Assembly (NCBI GenBank): GCA_017456605.1
Contig: JAFTJA010000007.1
Coordinates: 20,403 to 84,402 of the forward strand
DNA from: Clostridia bacterium
Lineage (GTDB): Bacteria; Bacillota; Clostridia; Monoglobales; Monoglobaceae
DNA length: 64,000 nt
Direction: 5' to 3'
Part shown: positions 1 to 10,941 of the stretch, piece by piece
Numbering within the stretch: the first letter of the stretch is position 1
Layout of the letters: the number at the start of each line of letters is the position of its first letter
Notes under the pieces: model-generated
What the model was told of the DNA's origin: nothing
Seen by the model: only the letters and a program-made list of their open reading frames with translations
The model's database searches: none
Translations under genes and position numbers: made by a program

Positions 1-1448
1 TTGATTTCAACCTTACCACAGCTTTCAAAGGCTCAAGAGTTGTCAAACTTTTAGAAAACTGCCTTGATGCCAAATTCAATTTTGATTTCTTCTATATAAC
101 AAAATGCGAAGGAAAATCCCGCCTCACTTCTGCCGTAGTTCTCGGCGTTATAACAGGTCTCATCTGTGGCGCGGTTTCCCCAGTTCTTGCGCTGTTGTTT
201 GTTTTGGGCCTGCTTTTCTTCTGCCTTGTTCTTTACAAGGTAGAATTTGGTGTGTTTGTAACGGTTTTTCTGGCACCGCTGGTGCCCACTATGGTTTTGG
301 TAGGGCTTTCACTTTTTTGTCTTTTCTCTTTGATTGTGAAATATCTCACCACCAAAAAGTTTGCATGGCGTCTTGAAGGCTGCGGTCTTATGATAATCAC
401 CATGCTTCTTATCTACCTTGTGGCAGCGCTCACCTCATTTGCGCCTTTCAAAAGCGTTCAAATCTGGCTTGTATATTTTGCTTTTATGATATTCTATTTT
501 GTGCTTATAAATACCATAAAAACAAAAAATCAGCTTTTCAATATACTGAAGGTGTTTGTCCTTTCGGGCGGGATTGTTTGTCTTTATGGACTTTTGCAAT
601 ATATATTCGGTTGGAATGTAAATCAGGCTTGGATGGACGAGGAGATGTTTGAAGACATCAAAATGCGCATCTATTCGACCCTCGAAAACCCCAATGTTTT
701 GGGCGAATATATTCTTTTGGTTCTTCCCGTTTGCATTTCACTTATGTGGACATCAAAGAAGGTTTTGTCAAAAATCGTTTATGCCGGTCTTTCGGGGCTT
801 TTGGGAATAGCCCTCATCCTCACCTTTTCCCGCGGCTGTTGGCTTGGAATTATGGCATCGGCATCGGTTTTTGTCACCTTCGTTTGCGGAAAGCTTTGGG
901 GACTGGCACTTATCGCAATACCCATTCTGCCTATGGTTCTTCCCCAAAGCATTATCAACCGGTTTTCAAGTATCGGTGATATGAAAGACTCTTCCACATC
1001 TTATCGTGTTTATATATGGATGGGCACGCTTCTTATGCTCAAGGACTTCTGGCTGTCAGGCATCGGTCCGGGAACAGAGGCCTTCACCCAGGTTTATCCT
1101 TTTTATTCATACAGCGCCATTGTTGCACCCCATTCACACAATCTTTTCCTCCAGGTTTTGGTGGAATCCGGTATCCTTGGAATTTTCGCTTTTGTTCTTC
1201 TTATAATACTTTTTATGAAAAACTCCATTTCAGGATACCTTGCCTTTGGCAAAGGTAACCCCTTATCAGTTGTGATTGTGGGAATCGCCTCAGGTATAAT
1301 AGGCTTTTTGGTGCAGGGACTTTTCGACAACTGTTTTTATAACTACCGCGTATTTATGATTTTTTTCTCGGTGATTGCTCTTGGCATCGCCGCATCAAAA
1401 ATAGCAAAAACCGAATCTCAGAAAACGGAGGTATCTCAAAATGCTTAA
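1..1448 (+). CDS. O-antigen ligase/polymerase-like membrane protein, 5' truncated
   Basis: The frame is open from the first bases of the window, so the gene begins upstream and the TTG at 195 is not its start. The visible part has a run of hydrophobic segments typical of polytopic Wzy/WaaL proteins. A periplasmic-loop signature (APHSHNLFLQVLVESG, about residues 312-327 counted from position 195) matches the conserved His region of the Wzy_C/O-antigen ligase family, which polymerises or transfers lipid-linked glycans outside the membrane. The stop overlaps the next ATG by 8 bp, implying translational coupling with the glycosyltransferase. Role in a capsule or wall-linked polymer is inferred from this neighbour and from the ABC exporter downstream; the substrate is unknown. 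Confidence 0.85.
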   Translation, partial: DFNLTTAFKGSRVVKLLENCLDAKFNFDFFYITKCEGKSRLTSAVVLGVITGLICGAVSPVLALLFVLGLLFFCLVLYKVEFGVFVTVFLAPLVPTMVLVGLSLFCLFSLIVKYLTTKKFAWRLEGCGLMIITMLLIYLVAALTSFAPFKSVQIWLVYFAFMIFYFVLINTIKTKNQLFNILKVFVLSGGIVCLYGLLQYIFGWNVNQAWMDEEMFEDIKMRIYSTLENPNVLGEYILLVLPVCISLMWTSKKVLSKIVYAGLSGLLGIALILTFSRGCWLGIMASASVFVTFVCGKLWGLALIAIPILPMVLPQSIINRFSSIGDMKDSSTSYRVYIWMGTLLMLKDFWLSGIGPGTEAFTQVYPFYSYSAIVAPHSHNLFLQVLVESGILGIFAFVLLIILFMKNSISGYLAFGKGNPLSVVIVGIASGIIGFLVQGLFDNCFYNYRVFMIFFSVIALGIAASKIAKTESQKTEVSQNA

Positions 1449-2562
1449 AGTTTTGCAAGTTTGTTCCGACACAAACATCGGGGGCGCAGGAAAATGTATT
1501 CTAACCTACCTCAAACACTGCAATTGTGAAAAGCTCAACGTTGCCGTTGTTCTTCCCTCAAACAGTCTTTTAAAGCCAAAGGTTGAGGGTTTGGGCTTCA
1601 AGGTTTTTGAAATAGACGCAATGGCAGATAAGTCGCTGGACGGCCGGGCAATCAAAAAGCTCCTCAAGGTTTTCCGCGAGTTTAAGCCCGACATTGTGCA
1701 CACTCACGCAAGCATGTCGGCACGTATCGCCGCCAGACTTTACGGCGCAAAAATTGTGTATACAAGGCACAGTGTGTTCCCACCAAATCCACATCTTACC
1801 CATGGGATTGGAAAAACCCTTTGCGGGCTTGCCAACAACTCTACCGCAGACAAAATAATTGCTGTGGCAGAGGCGGCAAAACAAAACATCTGCGACATTG
1901 GGGTAAAAGATGATAAAATTGAGGTTATTCTCAATGGTGTAGAGCCTCTCCGCAAATATTCTGCTGACGAAACAAGCAAGATAAAAGCAGAATTTAATAT
2001 CCCTGAGGACTGCAAATGCACTGCCATTGTGGCACGGCTCAATGAAGTAAAGGGTCACAAATATTTTGTCGAAGCCGCAAAAATTCTGAAAGACCGCGGC
2101 ATAAAGGCTCGATTCCTTATTGCAGGAACAGGGGATATGGCTGATACCATCCGCAAACAGATTTTAGAGGCTGGGCTTGATGATTATGTAATTATGCTGG
2201 GCTTTCTTGACAATGTGGAGCCACTTATGAACATAATAGATGTTCAGGCAAACTGTTCTTTCGGTACCGAGGCCACCAGTCTTTCACTTCTTGAAGGTAT
2301 GAGCCTTGGAAAGCCCGCTGTTGTTTCGGACTTTGGCGGCAATCCCGGAGTAATCAAGGACGGAAAAAACGGTTTTATTGTTCCCACCCATGATTCTCTG
2401 GCTCTCGCCGAAAAGCTGGCCATGCTCTTTGAAGACAATGACCTTTATTCAAAGCTGTCAGCAGGCAGTACCGAAATTTTCAATTCCACATTCACCGCAA
2501 CAAAGTATGCTGAAAATATTGATAACATTTATCTGAGTCTTGGAGGTAAAAACAATGACTAA
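1441..2562 (+). CDS. GT4-family glycosyltransferase
   Basis: A 373-residue GT-B protein. The N-terminal half has the GGAGK loop near residues 14-18 and DIVHTHASMSA of the acceptor domain. The C-terminal half has the GT4 donor-site region with an E-x7-E pair (EATSLSLLE) followed by GMSLGKPAVVSD. Family members transfer a sugar from a nucleotide-sugar to a lipid-linked or surface glycan at the cytoplasmic membrane face. It overlaps the upstream ligase-like gene by 8 bp and its own stop overlaps the next start (ATG 2555), so four genes probably form one operon. Donor and acceptor cannot be read from the sequence. Confidence 0.9.
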   Translation: MLKVLQVCSDTNIGGAGKCILTYLKHCNCEKLNVAVVLPSNSLLKPKVEGLGFKVFEIDAMADKSLDGRAIKKLLKVFREFKPDIVHTHASMSARIAARLYGAKIVYTRHSVFPPNPHLTHGIGKTLCGLANNSTADKIIAVAEAAKQNICDIGVKDDKIEVILNGVEPLRKYSADETSKIKAEFNIPEDCKCTAIVARLNEVKGHKYFVEAAKILKDRGIKARFLIAGTGDMADTIRKQILEAGLDDYVIMLGFLDNVEPLMNIIDVQANCSFGTEATSLSLLEGMSLGKPAVVSDFGGNPGVIKDGKNGFIVPTHDSLALAEKLAMLFEDNDLYSKLSAGSTEIFNSTFTATKYAENIDNIYLSLGGKNND

Positions 2563-3052
2563 ACCAAAATTTAACTTTATGGATGCTTTGATTATTCTGG
2601 CAATAGTTTGTGTCGCACTGGTTGCCGTTTGGTTTTTGGGCGGCGGCGACAACTCTGCATCTGTGGCAGAAACCCAGAACACCACTGCAACCTTCAAAAT
2701 CCAACTGGCAAAAGCCGAAAAAAGTCTTTATGAAAAATTCCTTTCTGCCATGGAGAACGAGGAAAGCGTATGGATAGGCATCAAAGAACGTTTTGATGCC
2801 AAAATCGAGGGAATCGAGCTTTCGCCGGCAACCACAGTTTCAACAGATTTGCAATCGGGCAAGGCTGTCCTTTCGGAAGACCCGCTTTTGTATGATATAA
2901 CCATTTGGTTAAATGCAGATGTGCTTGAAACACCCACCCAGATTTTGGCGGCAAACACCCCCATCCGCGTGGGCGAAGAAACTGCCATCCGGGGCAAGGG
3001 CTTTGCGGGTTATGGTTTCGTCATTGACCTGACCACAGCTGCTCAACAGTGA
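2555..3052 (+). CDS. DUF4330-like single-pass membrane protein (first of two)
   Basis: The start is ATG 2555, 8 nt after GGAGG (2542-2546); the in-frame TTG at 2540 lies before that SD. The protein has 165 residues: a short cytoplasmic head, one transmembrane helix (about residues 9-27, DALIILAIVCVALVAVWFLG) and a soluble extracellular domain. Organisation and length match the next gene and the DUF4330 family, whose function is unknown. Placement inside a glycan polymerase/glycosyltransferase/ABC exporter block suggests an accessory role in surface polymer assembly, which is inference. It overlaps the glycosyltransferase by 8 bp. Confidence 0.75.
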   Translation: MTKPKFNFMDALIILAIVCVALVAVWFLGGGDNSASVAETQNTTATFKIQLAKAEKSLYEKFLSAMENEESVWIGIKERFDAKIEGIELSPATTVSTDLQSGKAVLSEDPLLYDITIWLNADVLETPTQILAANTPIRVGEETAIRGKGFAGYGFVIDLTTAAQQ

Positions 3053-3071
3053 ATGAATGGAGGGAAAAATT

Positions 3072-3569
3072 ATGTTTATCAACAAAGAAGGAAAGCTGTT
3101 TGGAAAAATCAGCATCATTGATATAGTTGTTATTCTTGCAATCATTGTGGGGGCTTTTGGCTTTTATACACGATTCTTTGTCAGTGAAAAGAAAGTTGAA
3201 ACAGCCGCAAGCCATATCGAATATACTATGAAAGTCAAAGAGGTCCGCATGGGAACGGTCAATGCTCTCAAAAACTACCGTGGACCTGTTACCGATACCT
3301 CTACCAAAGAATATCTGGGAGATATTGTTGATGTAAGCTTTTCAGATGCCACAAAAGCTGTGGAAACGGCAAACGGCAAAAGAAAAGTATCACCTGTCCC
3401 CGAAAGATATGATGTCATCGTCACAGTAAGGGTGGACGGAAAGATAAATAATTCCGGGTTTTACACCGCAAACAATCTGGCTCTTTCTGCTGGTTCATCT
3501 TATGTTTTTACGTCAAAGGCGGCAAAAACCACCGGAACAATTATGGACGTATACGAAATAAAAGAATAA
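3072..3569 (+). CDS. DUF4330 domain protein (second of two)
   Basis: ATG 3072 follows GGAGGG (3059-3064) by 7 nt; the ATG at 3057 precedes that SD and is unlikely. The 165-residue product starts INKEGKLFGKISIIDIVV, the characteristic DUF4330 N-terminus, then one transmembrane helix (about residues 17-36) and an extracytoplasmic domain. It is a paralogue in layout of the preceding gene, 19 bp away, so the two may form a heteromeric pair. Function is not established for the family. A long hairpin follows the stop. Confidence 0.85.
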   Translation: MFINKEGKLFGKISIIDIVVILAIIVGAFGFYTRFFVSEKKVETAASHIEYTMKVKEVRMGTVNALKNYRGPVTDTSTKEYLGDIVDVSFSDATKAVETANGKRKVSPVPERYDVIVTVRVDGKINNSGFYTANNLALSAGSSYVFTSKAAKTTGTIMDVYEIKE

Positions 3570-3573
3570 CCAA

Positions 3574-3602
3574 AAGCGGTGGCAAAAATTTTGTCACCGC
3601 TT
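3574..3602 (+). other. Intercistronic hairpin
   Basis: AAGCGGTG (3574-3581) pairs with CACCGCTT (3595-3602), and the arms continue inward through CAAAA/TTTTG. No T-tract follows (AATATAC), so it looks like an attenuating or mRNA-processing hairpin between the DUF4330 pair and the ABC exporter rather than a strong terminator. Confidence 0.55.
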
Positions 3603-3629
3603 AATATACATTTTCAGGAGTGATACGCT

Positions 3630-5357
3630 ATGTTCAAACGTTTTTCAGGCTATTACAAACCATACATAGGTATTATAATTATTGACCTTTTGTGTGCTGC
3701 TCTTTCAACAGTTTGCGAGCTGGTCTTTCCTATGATTGTCCGCACCATTACAAGCACTGCACAGATGGGGCCCGGCGCTCTTTTGCTTTCAACCGTTTTG
3801 AAGCTTGGTGCGCTCTACCTCTTTTTGCGGCTTGTTGACACCGTTGCAAACTATTTCATGGCAAATGTAGGTCACGTTATGGGGGCAAAACTCGAAACAG
3901 ATATGCGCCGTGACCTTTTCAACCATCTTGAAAAGCTGCCTTTCAAATTTTTTGACAATACAAAAATAGGTCAGCTTATGTCAAGAGTGACAACCGACCT
4001 CTTTGACATAACCGAGTTTTCGCATCATTGCCCCGAAGAATTTTTCATCGCATCAATAAAAATCGTAGGTGCTTTCATAATTTTGGGCAGAATAAATCTT
4101 TTATTCACGGCTATTATATTCTTGCTTCTTCCACTTATGCTTATTTCTGTGTTTGTTTTCCGCAAAAATATGAAAACCGCATTCAAGGAACAGCGCAAGC
4201 AAATAGGTGAGCTCAACGCCGACCTTGAAGACAGTCTCCTTGGTACCCGTGTAGTAAAAAGCTTTGCCAACGAAGGTTTGGAACGAGAAAAATTTGCCGA
4301 GGGCAACAAAAAGTTTTTTATTACCAAGAAAAATGCGTACAAATATATGGCACTTTTTCAAGCAGGCACAAGATTTTTTGACGGCGTTATGTATATCGCC
4401 GTAATTGTAGTAGGCTCGATTTTTATGATAAACGGTCGCCTTACACCGGCTGACCTTATTGCATATCTCCTTTACATTCAAACACTGATAACGTCAATAC
4501 GCCGCATCGTAGAATTCACCGAACAGTTCCAGAAAGGCATCACCGGTATTGAACGCTTTTTTGAAATAATGGATGAGCCGGTGGAAGATTATAACCCCAA
4601 AGATTGCATTGAGCTTTCAGAGGCTCAGGGAAACATCGATTTCAACGATGTTTCATTCAAATATTCCGACGGTTCAAGAGAGGTCCTCAGTCATATGGAC
4701 CTTCACATAAAGAAAGGCGAAAACATCGCCTTTGTAGGGCCCTCCGGTGGCGGGAAAACCACTCTTTGCAACCTGATTCCAAAATTCTATGACCTAAATG
4801 CCGGAAGCATTACAATCGACGGAATTGACATAAACAACATTTCTCTTTCATCACTTCGAAACAACATCGGTATGGTTCAGCAGGATGTTTATCTCTTCAG
4901 CGGTTCGGTATATGAAAATATCCTTTACGGAAAGCCCGATGCCACCCGCGAGGAGGTCATGGAAGCCGCGAAGCTTGCCGGCGCTCACGAGTTCATTATG
5001 GAACTGAAGGACGGCTATGACACCTATGTGGGGGAGCGCGGTCTGAAGCTTTCAGGCGGACAAAAGCAAAGGGTTTCAATCGCAAGGCTTTTCCTGAAAA
5101 ACCCGCCCATACTGATTCTTGACGAGGCAACCTCAGCCCTTGACAACGAAAGCGAGCTGCTTGTTCAAAAATCACTGAAACGGCTTTCCGAGGGCAGAAC
5201 AACCCTGACAATAGCCCACCGTCTCACCACTATCAAAAATGCCACAAGGATTTTTGTTCTCACCCAGGATGGAATTTCAGAAAGCGGCACCCATCATGAG
5301 CTGATGGAAAAAGGCGGCGAATACGCGAAGCTTTATTCCCTTTACAGTACGCTTTAA
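3630..5357 (+). CDS. ABC exporter, fused membrane and ATPase domains
   Basis: A 575-residue half-transporter with an MsbA/LmrA-type layout: a six-helix membrane domain (about residues 1-320) and an ATPase domain with Walker A GPSGGGKTT, Q-loop MVQQD, signature LSGGQKQR, Walker B ILILDEATS and the switch His in IAHRL. Such proteins work as dimers and export lipids, peptides or drugs. SD AGGAG lies before ATG 3630. The context suggests export of a surface polymer precursor, but homologues are very broad in substrate, so this is only a possibility. A terminator hairpin follows directly. Confidence 0.92.
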   Translation: MFKRFSGYYKPYIGIIIIDLLCAALSTVCELVFPMIVRTITSTAQMGPGALLLSTVLKLGALYLFLRLVDTVANYFMANVGHVMGAKLETDMRRDLFNHLEKLPFKFFDNTKIGQLMSRVTTDLFDITEFSHHCPEEFFIASIKIVGAFIILGRINLLFTAIIFLLLPLMLISVFVFRKNMKTAFKEQRKQIGELNADLEDSLLGTRVVKSFANEGLEREKFAEGNKKFFITKKNAYKYMALFQAGTRFFDGVMYIAVIVVGSIFMINGRLTPADLIAYLLYIQTLITSIRRIVEFTEQFQKGITGIERFFEIMDEPVEDYNPKDCIELSEAQGNIDFNDVSFKYSDGSREVLSHMDLHIKKGENIAFVGPSGGGKTTLCNLIPKFYDLNAGSITIDGIDINNISLSSLRNNIGMVQQDVYLFSGSVYENILYGKPDATREEVMEAAKLAGAHEFIMELKDGYDTYVGERGLKLSGGQKQRVSIARLFLKNPPILILDEATSALDNESELLVQKSLKRLSEGRTTLTIAHRLTTIKNATRIFVLTQDGISESGTHHELMEKGGEYAKLYSLYSTL

Positions 5358-5364
5358 AAAATGC

Positions 5365-5392
5365 AATAGGACAGCCTTTTGGCTGTCCTATT
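5365..5392. terminator. Hairpin terminator between convergent genes
   Basis: A perfect 12-bp stem (AATAGGACAGCC / GGCTGTCCTATT) with a TTTT loop lies just after the ABC exporter stop. It can act for the exporter and, read on the minus strand, for uvrA, where a T-rich run follows. Confidence 0.8.
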
Positions 5393-5409
5393 ATTTGCCC
5401 AAAATCCGG

Positions 5410-5435
5410 GGCACCGAGCTTTCGGCGCCTTTTTT
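5410..5435. terminator. Second hairpin with T-tract
   Basis: GGCACCGA (5410-5417) pairs with TCGGCGCC (5422-5429) and TTTTTT follows on the plus strand. The stem has one A-C mismatch on the plus strand but is fully paired with a G-U on the minus strand. It abuts the uvrA stop. Confidence 0.6.
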
Positions 5436-8268
5436 ATTTCCCTTTAAGTGCTTCCTTCAAATACTGTCCGGTATATGATTTTTTGTTTTTTGCTACCTCT
5501 TCCGGCGTGCCGCATGCAACAACCTCGCCGCCTCGATTTCCTCCCTCAGGGCCAAGGTCAATGATATAATCCGAAGTCTTTATCATATCAAGGTTATGTT
5601 CAATGAGCACAACGGTATTTCCCGCATCCACCAACTTTTGCAAAACCTCAATAAGCTTGTGAACATCCGCTGTATGCAGACCTGTGGTGGGTTCATCCAG
5701 TATATAAATGGTCCTTCCTGTACTGCGTTTGCTGAGCTCTGTTGCAAGCTTCACACGCTGTGCTTCACCCCCCGAAAGTGTTGTAGAGGACTGCCCAATT
5801 TTTATATAGCCAAGTCCCACATCAAAAAGAGTTTTCAGGCGATTTGCGATTTTGGGGATGTTCTCAAAAAATTCAACGCCCTCTTCAACCGTCATTTCCA
5901 AAACGTCGTGAATACTCTTGCCCTTGTATTTCACTTCCAGAGTTTCGCGATTATAACGTTTTCCGCCGCAAACCTCACAGGGCATATAAATATCAGGTAA
6001 AAAGTGCATCTCAATCTTTACTATTCCGTCGCCCTGACAGGATTCGCATCTTCCACCCTTCACATTGAAGCTAAATCTTCCGGCACTATAACCCCTTGAC
6101 TTTGCCTCGGGCGTCATAGCAAAAAGGTTTCTGATATCCCCGAAAAGCCCCGTGTATGTGGCGGGATTGGAGCGCGGAGTTCTTCCAATGGGCGACTGGT
6201 CAATGTTTATCACCTTGTCAAGATGCTCAAGACCTGAAATCTTCTTATACTTTCCCGGCTTTTGTTTTGCCCGATTTAACTCGTTGGCAAGCACCTTATA
6301 AAGCACCTCGTTTATAAGCGAGCTTTTTCCGCTGCCCGAAACACCTGTGACGCAGGTGGCCGTCCCAAGAGGAATTTTTATATTCACATTCTTGAGGTTG
6401 TTTTGTGATGCGCCACAAAGCTCCAGATAATTTCCGTTCCCCTTTCGTCTTTCAGTGGGCACGGGAATTTTTTTCTTGCCGCTCAGGTATTGACCGGTTT
6501 CAGATTCCCGGCATGCCATGATATCCTGAGCCGTGCCGCAGGCAACAACGTGTCCGCCGTGAATACCCGCGCCGGGACCGATATCTATTATATAGTCGGC
6601 TGCAAGCATAGTGTCCTCGTCATGCTCCACCACAATCAAGGTGTTTCCAAGGTCACGAAGCTTTTTCAGCATATCAATGAGCTTGTGATTGTCCCTTTGG
6701 TGAAGACCGATGCTTGGCTCGTCCAAAATATAAAGGACACCCATAAGCCCCGACCCAATCTGGCTGGCAAGGCGTATTCGCTGTGCTTCGCCGCCCGAGA
6801 GCGTTCCACTGGAACGTGAAAGGGTAAGGTATTCAAGCCCCACGCTTATCAGGAATTTCATTCTGGCTTTGATTTCCTTCAAAATCTGCTTGCCAATCTG
6901 CTCCTCTCTATCGCTCAGCTCCATATTCTCAAAAAATTTCAAGCCTTCACTGACCGAAAGTCGACTCACCTCATCAATATTTTTGTCTTTCACAGTAACA
7001 GCAAGGCTTTCTTTTCTAAGCCTAGTACCCCCACATTCGGGGCAGGGCATTGTGTACATAAGCTCCTGAATTTCTTTTTTTGCCCATTCAGAATTCGTTT
7101 CCTTGTATCGGCGCTCGATATTGTTCATAACGCCCTCAAATCTGGCATATTGTTCACCTTTGGCAAACTTCCGCTCATAAGAAAGACGCACCTTTTCGCC
7201 CCTTGTGCCATAAAGAATAATGTCCACAATATCCTCAGGGAGCTTTTCAAAAGGAGTGTCAAGGCTGAAGCCATAATGCTCCGAAAGTCCGCGATAATAC
7301 ATAGCAGAAACAGATGTTTCATCCGTTCCGCTCCAGCCATAGCAATTTATCGCCCCCTGATTTATACTCTTTGTTTTGTCGGGAATAAGACGGTCGGGGT
7401 CGATTATTTCAATCTGACCAAGCCCCATACAATGAGGACACGCACCATAGGGAGTGTTGAACGAAAACATTCTTGGCGTAAGCTCCTCAATATTTATCCC
7501 GCAGTCATCGCAGGCATAATTCTGGCTGAAAAGCAGTTCCTTGTCTTCATCAATAAGCTGAACCACCACAAGTCCCCTTGCCATTTTGAGTGCCGTTTCA
7601 AGGGAATCAGTCAGTCGTTTTTCTATACCTTCCCTCGCAATAAGCCTGTCCACAACAATTTCTATATTATGCTTTTTCTGCTTATCAAGAACAATCTCGT
7701 CTGCCGCCGGGTCAAAAATCTCGCCGTCAACCCTTATGCGCACAAAACCGTCCTTTGCCGCCTTTTCAAATACCTTTGTATATTCACCTTTCCTGCCCCG
7801 GATTACCGGCGCCAGAATTTGGAATCTGGTTTTTTCAGGAAGCTCAAGAACAGCATCAACAATTTGGTCAATGGACTGAGATTTGATTTCTTTTCCGCAT
7901 TTGGGACAATGAGGGACACCAATCCGCGCATAAAGAAGTCTTATATAGTCATAAATCTCCGTAACAGTTCCAACCGTAGACCGTGGGTTTTTGCTGGTGG
8001 TCTTCTGGTCAATGGATATGGCTGGAGAGAGCCCGTCTATTGATTCAACATTGGGTTTTTCCATCTGCCCCAAGAACTGTCTTGCATATGCAGAAAGGGA
8101 CTCCACATATCGCCTTTGCCCCTCAGCATAAATGGTTTCAAAGGCGAGAGAAGACTTCCCGGAGCCACTGAGACCGGTAAGCACCACCATCTTGTCGCGG
8201 GGTATCTTCACATCAATGTTTTTTAAATTATTCTCTTTTGCACCTTTTATATAAATTTCCTTGTGCAT
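5434..8268 (-). CDS. uvrA: Excinuclease ABC subunit A
   Basis: UvrA is the damage-sensing ATPase of nucleotide excision repair and loads UvrB. The 944-residue length is standard. Visible are Walker [10 protein letters not shown] (about residues 32-40), the first zinc module (CPKC, then CDDC and CPHC), the second ATPase domain with GVSGSGKSS, a second zinc module (CESC/CEVCGG), two ABC signatures (LSGGEAQR) and [11 protein letters not shown] plus DEPTTGLH Walker B regions. The start overlaps the uvrB stop by one base (TAATG), so translation is coupled. It is the last gene of the long minus-strand run. Confidence 0.98.
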   Translation of the reverse strand: MHKEIYIKGAKENNLKNIDVKIPRDKMVVLTGLSGSGKSSLAFETIYAEGQRRYVESLSAYARQFLGQMEKPNVESIDGLSPAISIDQKTTSKNPRSTVGTVTEIYDYIRLLYARIGVPHCPKCGKEIKSQSIDQIVDAVLELPEKTRFQILAPVIRGRKGEYTKVFEKAAKDGFVRIRVDGEIFDPAADEIVLDKQKKHNIEIVVDRLIAREGIEKRLTDSLETALKMARGLVVVQLIDEDKELLFSQNYACDDCGINIEELTPRMFSFNTPYGACPHCMGLGQIEIIDPDRLIPDKTKSINQGAINCYGWSGTDETSVSAMYYRGLSEHYGFSLDTPFEKLPEDIVDIILYGTRGEKVRLSYERKFAKGEQYARFEGVMNNIERRYKETNSEWAKKEIQELMYTMPCPECGGTRLRKESLAVTVKDKNIDEVSRLSVSEGLKFFENMELSDREEQIGKQILKEIKARMKFLISVGLEYLTLSRSSGTLSGGEAQRIRLASQIGSGLMGVLYILDEPSIGLHQRDNHKLIDMLKKLRDLGNTLIVVEHDEDTMLAADYIIDIGPGAGIHGGHVVACGTAQDIMACRESETGQYLSGKKKIPVPTERRKGNGNYLELCGASQNNLKNVNIKIPLGTATCVTGVSGSGKSSLINEVLYKVLANELNRAKQKPGKYKKISGLEHLDKVINIDQSPIGRTPRSNPATYTGLFGDIRNLFAMTPEAKSRGYSAGRFSFNVKGGRCESCQGDGIVKIEMHFLPDIYMPCEVCGGKRYNRETLEVKYKGKSIHDVLEMTVEEGVEFFENIPKIANRLKTLFDVGLGYIKIGQSSTTLSGGEAQRVKLATELSKRSTGRTIYILDEPTTGLHTADVHKLIEVLQKLVDAGNTVVLIEHNLDMIKTSDYIIDLGPEGGNRGGEVVACGTPEEVAKNKKSYTGQYLKEALKGK

Positions 8269-10229
8269 TATTCTTCTCCCCTGAGTCTGTTTATTTCATC
8301 ACGAAGCTTTGCCGCAAGCTCAAACTGCAAAAGCTCTGCCGCCTTTTTCATTTCAACGGTAAGCTCAGCAATGGTTTTTTCTCTTATCTCTTCTTCCTTC
8401 AAAGCGGTCTTTTTGCCATCCGGCTTTCCGCCATCCACTGTTGCTTCAATAATCTCATAGACATTCTTTTGTATTGTTTTTGGAACAATTCCATTCTTTT
8501 CGTTGTATTCAGCCTGAATTTTGCGTCTGCGCTCGGTCTCTGAAATTGCCCGCTGCATAGACCCGGTGATGGTATCCGCATACATAATAACCGTTCCGTT
8601 TGCGTTTCGTGCCGCACGGCCAATGGTTTGGATAAGGGATGTGTCCGACCGCAAAAAACCTTCCTTGTCCGCATCTAAAATAGCAACCAATGACACTTCA
8701 GGAATGTCAAGCCCCTCACGAAGAAGGTTTATTCCTACCAAAACATCAAACTCACCAAGACGCAGGTCGCGGATTATTTCCATTCGCTCAATGGTTTCAA
8801 CTTCCGAGTGAAGATATCTCACCCTTACTCCCATCTCTTCAAAATACTCCGTAAGCCGCTCCGCCATTTTCTTTGTAAGGGTTGTGACAAGCACTCTCTC
8901 GCCATCCTTCACCCTCGCCTTGATTTCACCGTATAAGTCATCAATCTGGCCGTCTACCGGTCTGACAGAAATCTTGGGGTCCAAAAGCCCGGTTGGCCTT
9001 ATTACCTGTTCAACCACATGCGTTGACCGCTCTTTTTCAAACTCTGCCGGAGTTGCACTGACAAATATTGCCTGATTTATATGGTCATAAAATTCATCGA
9101 AGTTCAGCGGTCTGTTGTCATAAGCCGACGGAAGCCTGAACCCATATTCCACCAGATTGTTTTTTCTCGCACGGTCACCTGCATACATGGCACGCACCTG
9201 AGGAATTGTCACGTGGGACTCATCAACAATCAGCAAAAAATCGTCAGGCAAATAATCAAGAAGTGTAAAGGGCGGGCTTCCCGGAACTCTTCCACTTATG
9301 TGCCGGGAATAATTTTCAATCCCCTGACAAAATCCCGTTTCACGCATCATTTCAATATCATACTTTGTGCGTTCCTTTATCCGTTGTGCCTCAATGAAAC
9401 AATCTTTCGCCTTGAACTCCTCTACTCTCTCTTCCATTTCTTCATCAATGTTCAAGATTGCCTTTTCAAGCTTCTCCCGACCAACAACATAATGCGACGC
9501 CGGATAGATAGCGCAATGCTTGAGGTTTGCAATGACCTCACCGGTTACCGAGCTTATTTCAGCAATCCGTTCAACCTCGTCGCCAAAGAATTCAATTCTT
9601 ATGGCATTTCCTGAAGAATACGACGGAAAAACGTCAATCACATCGCCTCTTACCCTGAACTTGTTTCGGGCAAAGGCTATATCGTTTCTTTCATACTGAA
9701 TTTCAATGAGCTTTTGTATGACCGCATCTCTGTCAGCATGGCTCCCTATGCGAAGCGACACCACCATGCTGTTGTAATCAATAGGGTCGCCAAGCCCGTA
9801 TATGCAAGAAACACTGGCAACAATGATTACATCACGGCGTTCAAAAAGTGCCGCCGTTGCCGAGTGTCTGAGTTTGTCTATATCTTCATTGGTCTGTGCA
9901 TCCTTCTCGATATATGTATCGGAACTGGGGATGTATGCCTCGGGCTGATAATAGTCATAATATGAAACAAAATATTCTACTGCGTTATCAGGAAAAAGCT
10001 CTTTAAACTCACTGCAAAGCTGTGCCGCCAGAGTTTTATTGTGGGCAAGCACCAGCGTAGGCCTATTCACTTTTTCAATAACGTTTGCCATGGTAAAGGT
10101 TTTGCCCGAACCGGTAACGCCCATAAGCGTCTGAAATTTATCGCCGCGAAGAACTCCATTTGAAAGCGCCTCTATTGCCTGTGGCTGGTCGCCTGAAGGT
10201 TTGTATTTTGAGACAATTTTAAAGTTCAT
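8268..10229 (-). CDS. uvrB: Excinuclease ABC subunit B
   Basis: UvrB is the helicase-like core of excision repair and binds UvrA, then UvrC. The chosen ATG 10229 gives [20 protein letters not shown], the family N-terminus, with a GAGGAGAGG SD; the frame extends to 10283 but that part is not family-like. The 653-residue protein shows [10 protein letters not shown] (motif I), the DNA-wedging hairpin [14 protein letters not shown], motifs V-VI ([18 protein letters not shown]) and a C-terminal UVR motif that recruits UvrC. It overlaps radC by 11 bp and uvrA by 1 bp. uvrC is not in this window. Confidence 0.97.
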   Translation of the reverse strand: MNFKIVSKYKPSGDQPQAIEALSNGVLRGDKFQTLMGVTGSGKTFTMANVIEKVNRPTLVLAHNKTLAAQLCSEFKELFPDNAVEYFVSYYDYYQPEAYIPSSDTYIEKDAQTNEDIDKLRHSATAALFERRDVIIVASVSCIYGLGDPIDYNSMVVSLRIGSHADRDAVIQKLIEIQYERNDIAFARNKFRVRGDVIDVFPSYSSGNAIRIEFFGDEVERIAEISSVTGEVIANLKHCAIYPASHYVVGREKLEKAILNIDEEMEERVEEFKAKDCFIEAQRIKERTKYDIEMMRETGFCQGIENYSRHISGRVPGSPPFTLLDYLPDDFLLIVDESHVTIPQVRAMYAGDRARKNNLVEYGFRLPSAYDNRPLNFDEFYDHINQAIFVSATPAEFEKERSTHVVEQVIRPTGLLDPKISVRPVDGQIDDLYGEIKARVKDGERVLVTTLTKKMAERLTEYFEEMGVRVRYLHSEVETIERMEIIRDLRLGEFDVLVGINLLREGLDIPEVSLVAILDADKEGFLRSDTSLIQTIGRAARNANGTVIMYADTITGSMQRAISETERRRKIQAEYNEKNGIVPKTIQKNVYEIIEATVDGGKPDGKKTALKEEEIREKTIAELTVEMKKAAELLQFELAAKLRDEINRLRGEE

Positions 10230-10941
10230 TCCATCCTCTCCTCTTTGGCACCATTTTCCGTTTCCCGTCAATAATGCAGTCACAAGCTATGCTGAAAACA
10301 TCATTGCCTGAGACAATCAGGCTGTCCAAAAGTTCAATATCTATCAGCTTGAAGCACTCCCTCAATTTTTCCGAAAGAGTAATGTCCGCAACCGACGGAT
10401 TAACCAGCCCACACGGATGATTATGCACAATCACCACAACGCTTGCTTTGTCATTAAGCACCTGTCTCACCACTTTTGGAACATAAACAGCAGTTTCGCC
10501 CTGAACGCCCTCGGATATTCTGCTTACCGACAGCAGCCGGAACGATGAATTCATACTGAGAACATAAGCTGACTCAATAAGCTTTCCATAAAAATACGTC
10601 TTCACAAATTTTGCTATTTTATCCAATCCATCCAGTTTCAGCGGCTTGTCAATCAATATGCTGCGTTCAACAATCCCCAAAAGAGGTGGCAGTGATGTAA
10701 GAAATCTCGCCGTACTTCTTCCCACACCCTCAATGGTCATAAGCTCTTCCATGCTTGCGTTTATGGCACCACTGATGGTCTTAAACCTGTCTAAGATATT
10801 GTGCGCCATCTCATTTGTATTCCCCCTGGGAATTACTGCATACAAGATATATTCCAGCTGTTCATGAGGGTTGAGGGATTCGAGTCCATATTCACTTACT
10901 TTTTCGTCAAGTCTTTTCCTATGTTCATCGTGCAAACTCAA
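10219..10941 (-). CDS. radC: RadC-family JAB/MPN-domain protein
   Basis: A 240-residue protein with an N-terminal helix-hairpin-helix region ([15 protein letters not shown], about residues 65-79) and a C-terminal JAB metallo-domain with the metal-binding motif HNHPCG followed by an Asp (SVAD). RadC was named for a repair phenotype later attributed to another gene; the biochemical role in bacteria remains unsettled. It overlaps rluD by 4 bp and uvrB by 11 bp, so it is embedded in the repair operon. The JAMM residues look intact, consistent with a metal-dependent activity. Confidence 0.93.
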   Translation of the reverse strand: MSLHDEHRKRLDEKVSEYGLESLNPHEQLEYILYAVIPRGNTNEMAHNILDRFKTISGAINASMEELMTIEGVGRSTARFLTSLPPLLGIVERSILIDKPLKLDGLDKIAKFVKTYFYGKLIESAYVLSMNSSFRLLSVSRISEGVQGETAVYVPKVVRQVLNDKASVVVIVHNHPCGLVNPSVADITLSEKLRECFKLIDIELLDSLIVSGNDVFSIACDCIIDGKRKMVPKRRGWNEL

